Positions 62,764 through 64,000 of a stretch of 64,000 nt of DNA are shown one piece after another. The stretch's first letter is position 1, and the number at the start of each line of letters is the position of its first letter. The notes below the pieces were generated by a model. That model was given only the letters and a program-made list of their open reading frames with translations. It did no database searches and was not told the origin of the DNA. The stretch covers positions 1,286,501 to 1,350,500 of the forward strand of contig NZ_CP061336.1 in NCBI RefSeq assembly GCF_005473905.2. Direction: 5' to 3'. The position numbers and the translations under genes were made by a program. Source of the DNA: Ruminiclostridium herbifermentans (GTDB taxonomy: Bacteria; Bacillota; Clostridia; Acetivibrionales; DSM-1351).

Positions 62764-62781
62764 ATTTTGTGCAACTTCTAT

Positions 62782-63471
62782 TTAAGTTAAACACTCCTTC
62801 AAAGCTTCAATGGACAGAATCTTAAAAGAATTTTGATAGTAGTCGAGAATATTTTCTTCCTTCATTTTTGCAAGTTCGCGACACATAGAGGTTCGGGAGA
62901 CATTGAGAAATTCAGCTAGTTCATTTCTATTAGGAGTAATCTGAAAACTCATGCTATTTTTTTCTTTAGCTTCATTTAAAAGGTAAGCTGCAATTTTTTC
63001 TCTCATGCCTTTTAGAGTAAGAAGTTCAATTTTAGTGTTCAGAGTATAATTTTTTTGACCAAGAATAATCATCATATTCTGAATTATCTGAATGTGAAAG
63101 TTGCAGGAATTGCTACAGCTCTTGGTAATTCTCTCATATGGAATAAATAGAATTTTTGAATCTTCTTTAACTCTGATAGTAACAGGAGATATGCGTTTTA
63201 AAGTACAAACAATTCCCTCACCAAAAATCTGAGAAGGGCTTAGAAAAGCCATTATATGACGGTTACCAGCAAGGTTTTCTTTAATAATTTCTGCTTGACC
63301 TGATAAAATTATTCCTATATGATTAATTTCATTTCCTGCGAAGAAAACATATTCATCATTCTTGTAGTTCTTTGTATATGAACCTAGACAGGTTAACAAT
63401 TGCTCCAGATCTTCATTTGCAATGCCCTTAAATAATGTACATTTTGATAATATAGAAGCATAATTCTCCAT
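62782..63471 (-). CDS. hcpR: Crp/Fnr-family regulator, HcpR-like
   Basis: 229 residues: cNMP-binding-like sensor domain (~15-125, with FFAGNEINHIGIILSGQAEI), dimer helix, then a winged helix-turn-helix (NRNELAEFLNVSRTSMCREL near 182-201). It is divergent from hcp. HcpR proteins are Crp/Fnr-type activators of hcp that respond to nitric oxide or nitrite stress. The ATG ending at 63471 has only a weak site (GGGAACAG). A strong GGAGGTG lies ~60 bases further upstream, followed by a 12-codon frame beginning TTG, so another leader ORF is possible. The HcpR name rests mainly on position. Confidence 0.8.
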   Translation of the reverse strand: MENYASILSKCTLFKGIANEDLEQLLTCLGSYTKNYKNDEYVFFAGNEINHIGIILSGQAEIIKENLAGNRHIMAFLSPSQIFGEGIVCTLKRISPVTIRVKEDSKILFIPYERITKSCSNSCNFHIQIIQNMMIILGQKNYTLNTKIELLTLKGMREKIAAYLLNEAKEKNSMSFQITPNRNELAEFLNVSRTSMCRELAKMKEENILDYYQNSFKILSIEALKECLT

Positions 63472-63679
63472 ATTTATAGGCTGTTCCCATTCTACTTAAA
63501 CTTTATTAATGTAAAAATGAGAATCAAGTTCACCTCCAAAAAAATTGTTAATTTGTTCTAATTTTTTATTATTTGTATCTATAGCTACATCATAATATAA
63601 CTTATTCTATTATACTAAGCATATCAAATCAAGCAAAAAAAAAACAACTACAATAAAAATATAAAGGAGATAGGTTATT
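63472..63679. promoter_or_regulatory. Divergent hcpR-hcp control region
   Basis: About 208 AT-rich bases that must hold both promoters and the expected HcpR operator. I could not single out a convincing palindrome by eye. AAAGGAG near 63663 is the hcp ribosome site. On the minus strand GGAGGTG (near 63533) starts a short leader frame before hcpR. Confidence 0.4.
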
Positions 63680-64000
63680 ATGGAAAATAAAATGTTTTGT
63701 TATCAATGTCAAGAAACTGCAGGCTGCACAGGATGTACCAATGTGGGTGTATGTGGAAAGTCACCAGAACTTGCTAAAACTCAGGATTTATTGATTTATG
63801 TTACAAAAGGCTTAAGTGTTGTTACAACTGCACTAAGAAATCAGGGAGAAAGTGTTTCACCAGAAGTAAATCATCACATTACACTAAACCTTTTCACAAC
63901 AATTACAAATGCCAACTTCGATAATGATGTAATTTATCAAAGAGTGCTAGATACTTTAAAAATCAAAGAAACTCTATTGAATAAAGTAACTAATAAGGAA
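63680..64000 (+). CDS. hcp: Hydroxylamine reductase / hybrid-cluster protein (partial)
   Basis: 107 codons, open to the window edge. The N-terminus has the iron-sulfur ligands of Hcp: MFCYQCQETAGCTGC and VGVCGKSPE (cubane-cluster cysteines). Hcp reduces hydroxylamine and nitric oxide in anaerobes. AAAGGAG precedes ATG 63680. Full-length proteins are about 540 residues, so some four-fifths lie beyond the window. Divergent from the HcpR-like regulator. Confidence 0.93.
   Translation, partial: MENKMFCYQCQETAGCTGCTNVGVCGKSPELAKTQDLLIYVTKGLSVVTTALRNQGESVSPEVNHHITLNLFTTITNANFDNDVIYQRVLDTLKIKETLLNKVTNKE

Larger units (their letters stand above)
62149..62781 (-). other. Intergenic region between acyltransferase 4 and hcpR
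   Basis: No gene seen in ~630 bases. It holds a nested-stem structure at 62333-62414, a minus-strand terminator at 62512-62563 and another hairpin at 62691-62763. The promoter of acyltransferase 4 should lie at its left end. Confidence 0.5.

Noticed and set aside
1-64000. CRISPR arrays, rRNA and tRNA genes
   Set aside because: No regularly spaced repeats of 24-40 bases and no tRNA T-loop or rRNA signature sequences were seen on either strand; a dedicated scan could still find a missed tRNA.

Overview
The window reads as chromosomal DNA of a low-GC, anaerobic, endospore-lineage Firmicute (class Clostridia). The evidence is AT-rich spacers, strong AGGAGG ribosome sites, two kinds of rubrerythrin, a hybrid-cluster protein (Hcp) gene paired with an HcpR-like regulator, a transketolase split into two subunits, and a Nup/BMP-type nucleoside ABC importer. 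I cannot name the species.

Layout. 0-2 kb: end of a polar amino-acid ABC importer (binding protein tail, permease, ATPase). 2-4 kb: rubrerythrin with a structured leader, facing a hemolysin-III membrane protein. 4-11.5 kb: an acyl-CoA synthetase, then a four-gene nucleoside-type importer. 12-15.6 kb: engB (its acidic tail cut by an in-frame UGA), a DUF445 membrane protein, the first copy of a structured RNA, and a reverse rubrerythrin. 15.8-29.2 kb: a defence island with its own promoter and attenuator-like leader: small HTH protein, SNF2-type helicase, DUF4391 protein, DUF4365 nuclease-like protein, and type III mod and res. An IS21-family element flanked by a 7-bp target duplication has split mod in two. 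29.2-32.8 kb: debris including a dead Fic gene, then deoB and deoC (reverse strand) with a 14-bp tandem repeat over the deoC stop. 33-39.8 kb: an iron(III)/sugar-phosphate-type ABC importer with a YesM/YesN-type two-component pair. 40-48.7 kb: a small pseudogene, a membrane protein, an AraC-type regulator with a tandem effector domain, two methyltransferases, an IS3-family remnant, an EamA exporter and a VOC protein. 49-51 kb: split transketolase, whose leader matches the rubrerythrin leader. 51-62.2 kb: an unusual acyl-transfer cluster. 62.8-64 kb: hcpR and the start of hcp, divergent.

Three things stand out. (1) A ~244-nt sequence occurs twice, at 14.4 kb on the plus strand and 57.8-58.0 kb on the minus strand, in non-coding DNA. 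Paired arms are conserved while loops differ, which is the signature of a structured non-coding RNA. (2) The 51-62 kb cluster combines an ACP, a KASIII-like synthase, an SDR reductase, a hot-dog thioesterase and four divergent condensation-superfamily (HxxxDG) acyltransferases. Its AMP-ligase has been destroyed by an internal deletion, and one acyltransferase has lost the catalytic histidine. It probably makes a short 3-hydroxyacyl group and transfers it to an unknown acceptor. (3) The rubrerythrin and transketolase genes share a leader: strong ribosome site, short leader ORF starting Met-Ser, and a conserved stem whose 3' arm sits just before the real start codon. This suggests translational control through a leader peptide.

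Gene decay is frequent here (mod, Fic, AMP-ligase, the 40-kb gene, the engB tail, the IS3 remnant). All function calls are by eye from sequence motifs; no database search was run.
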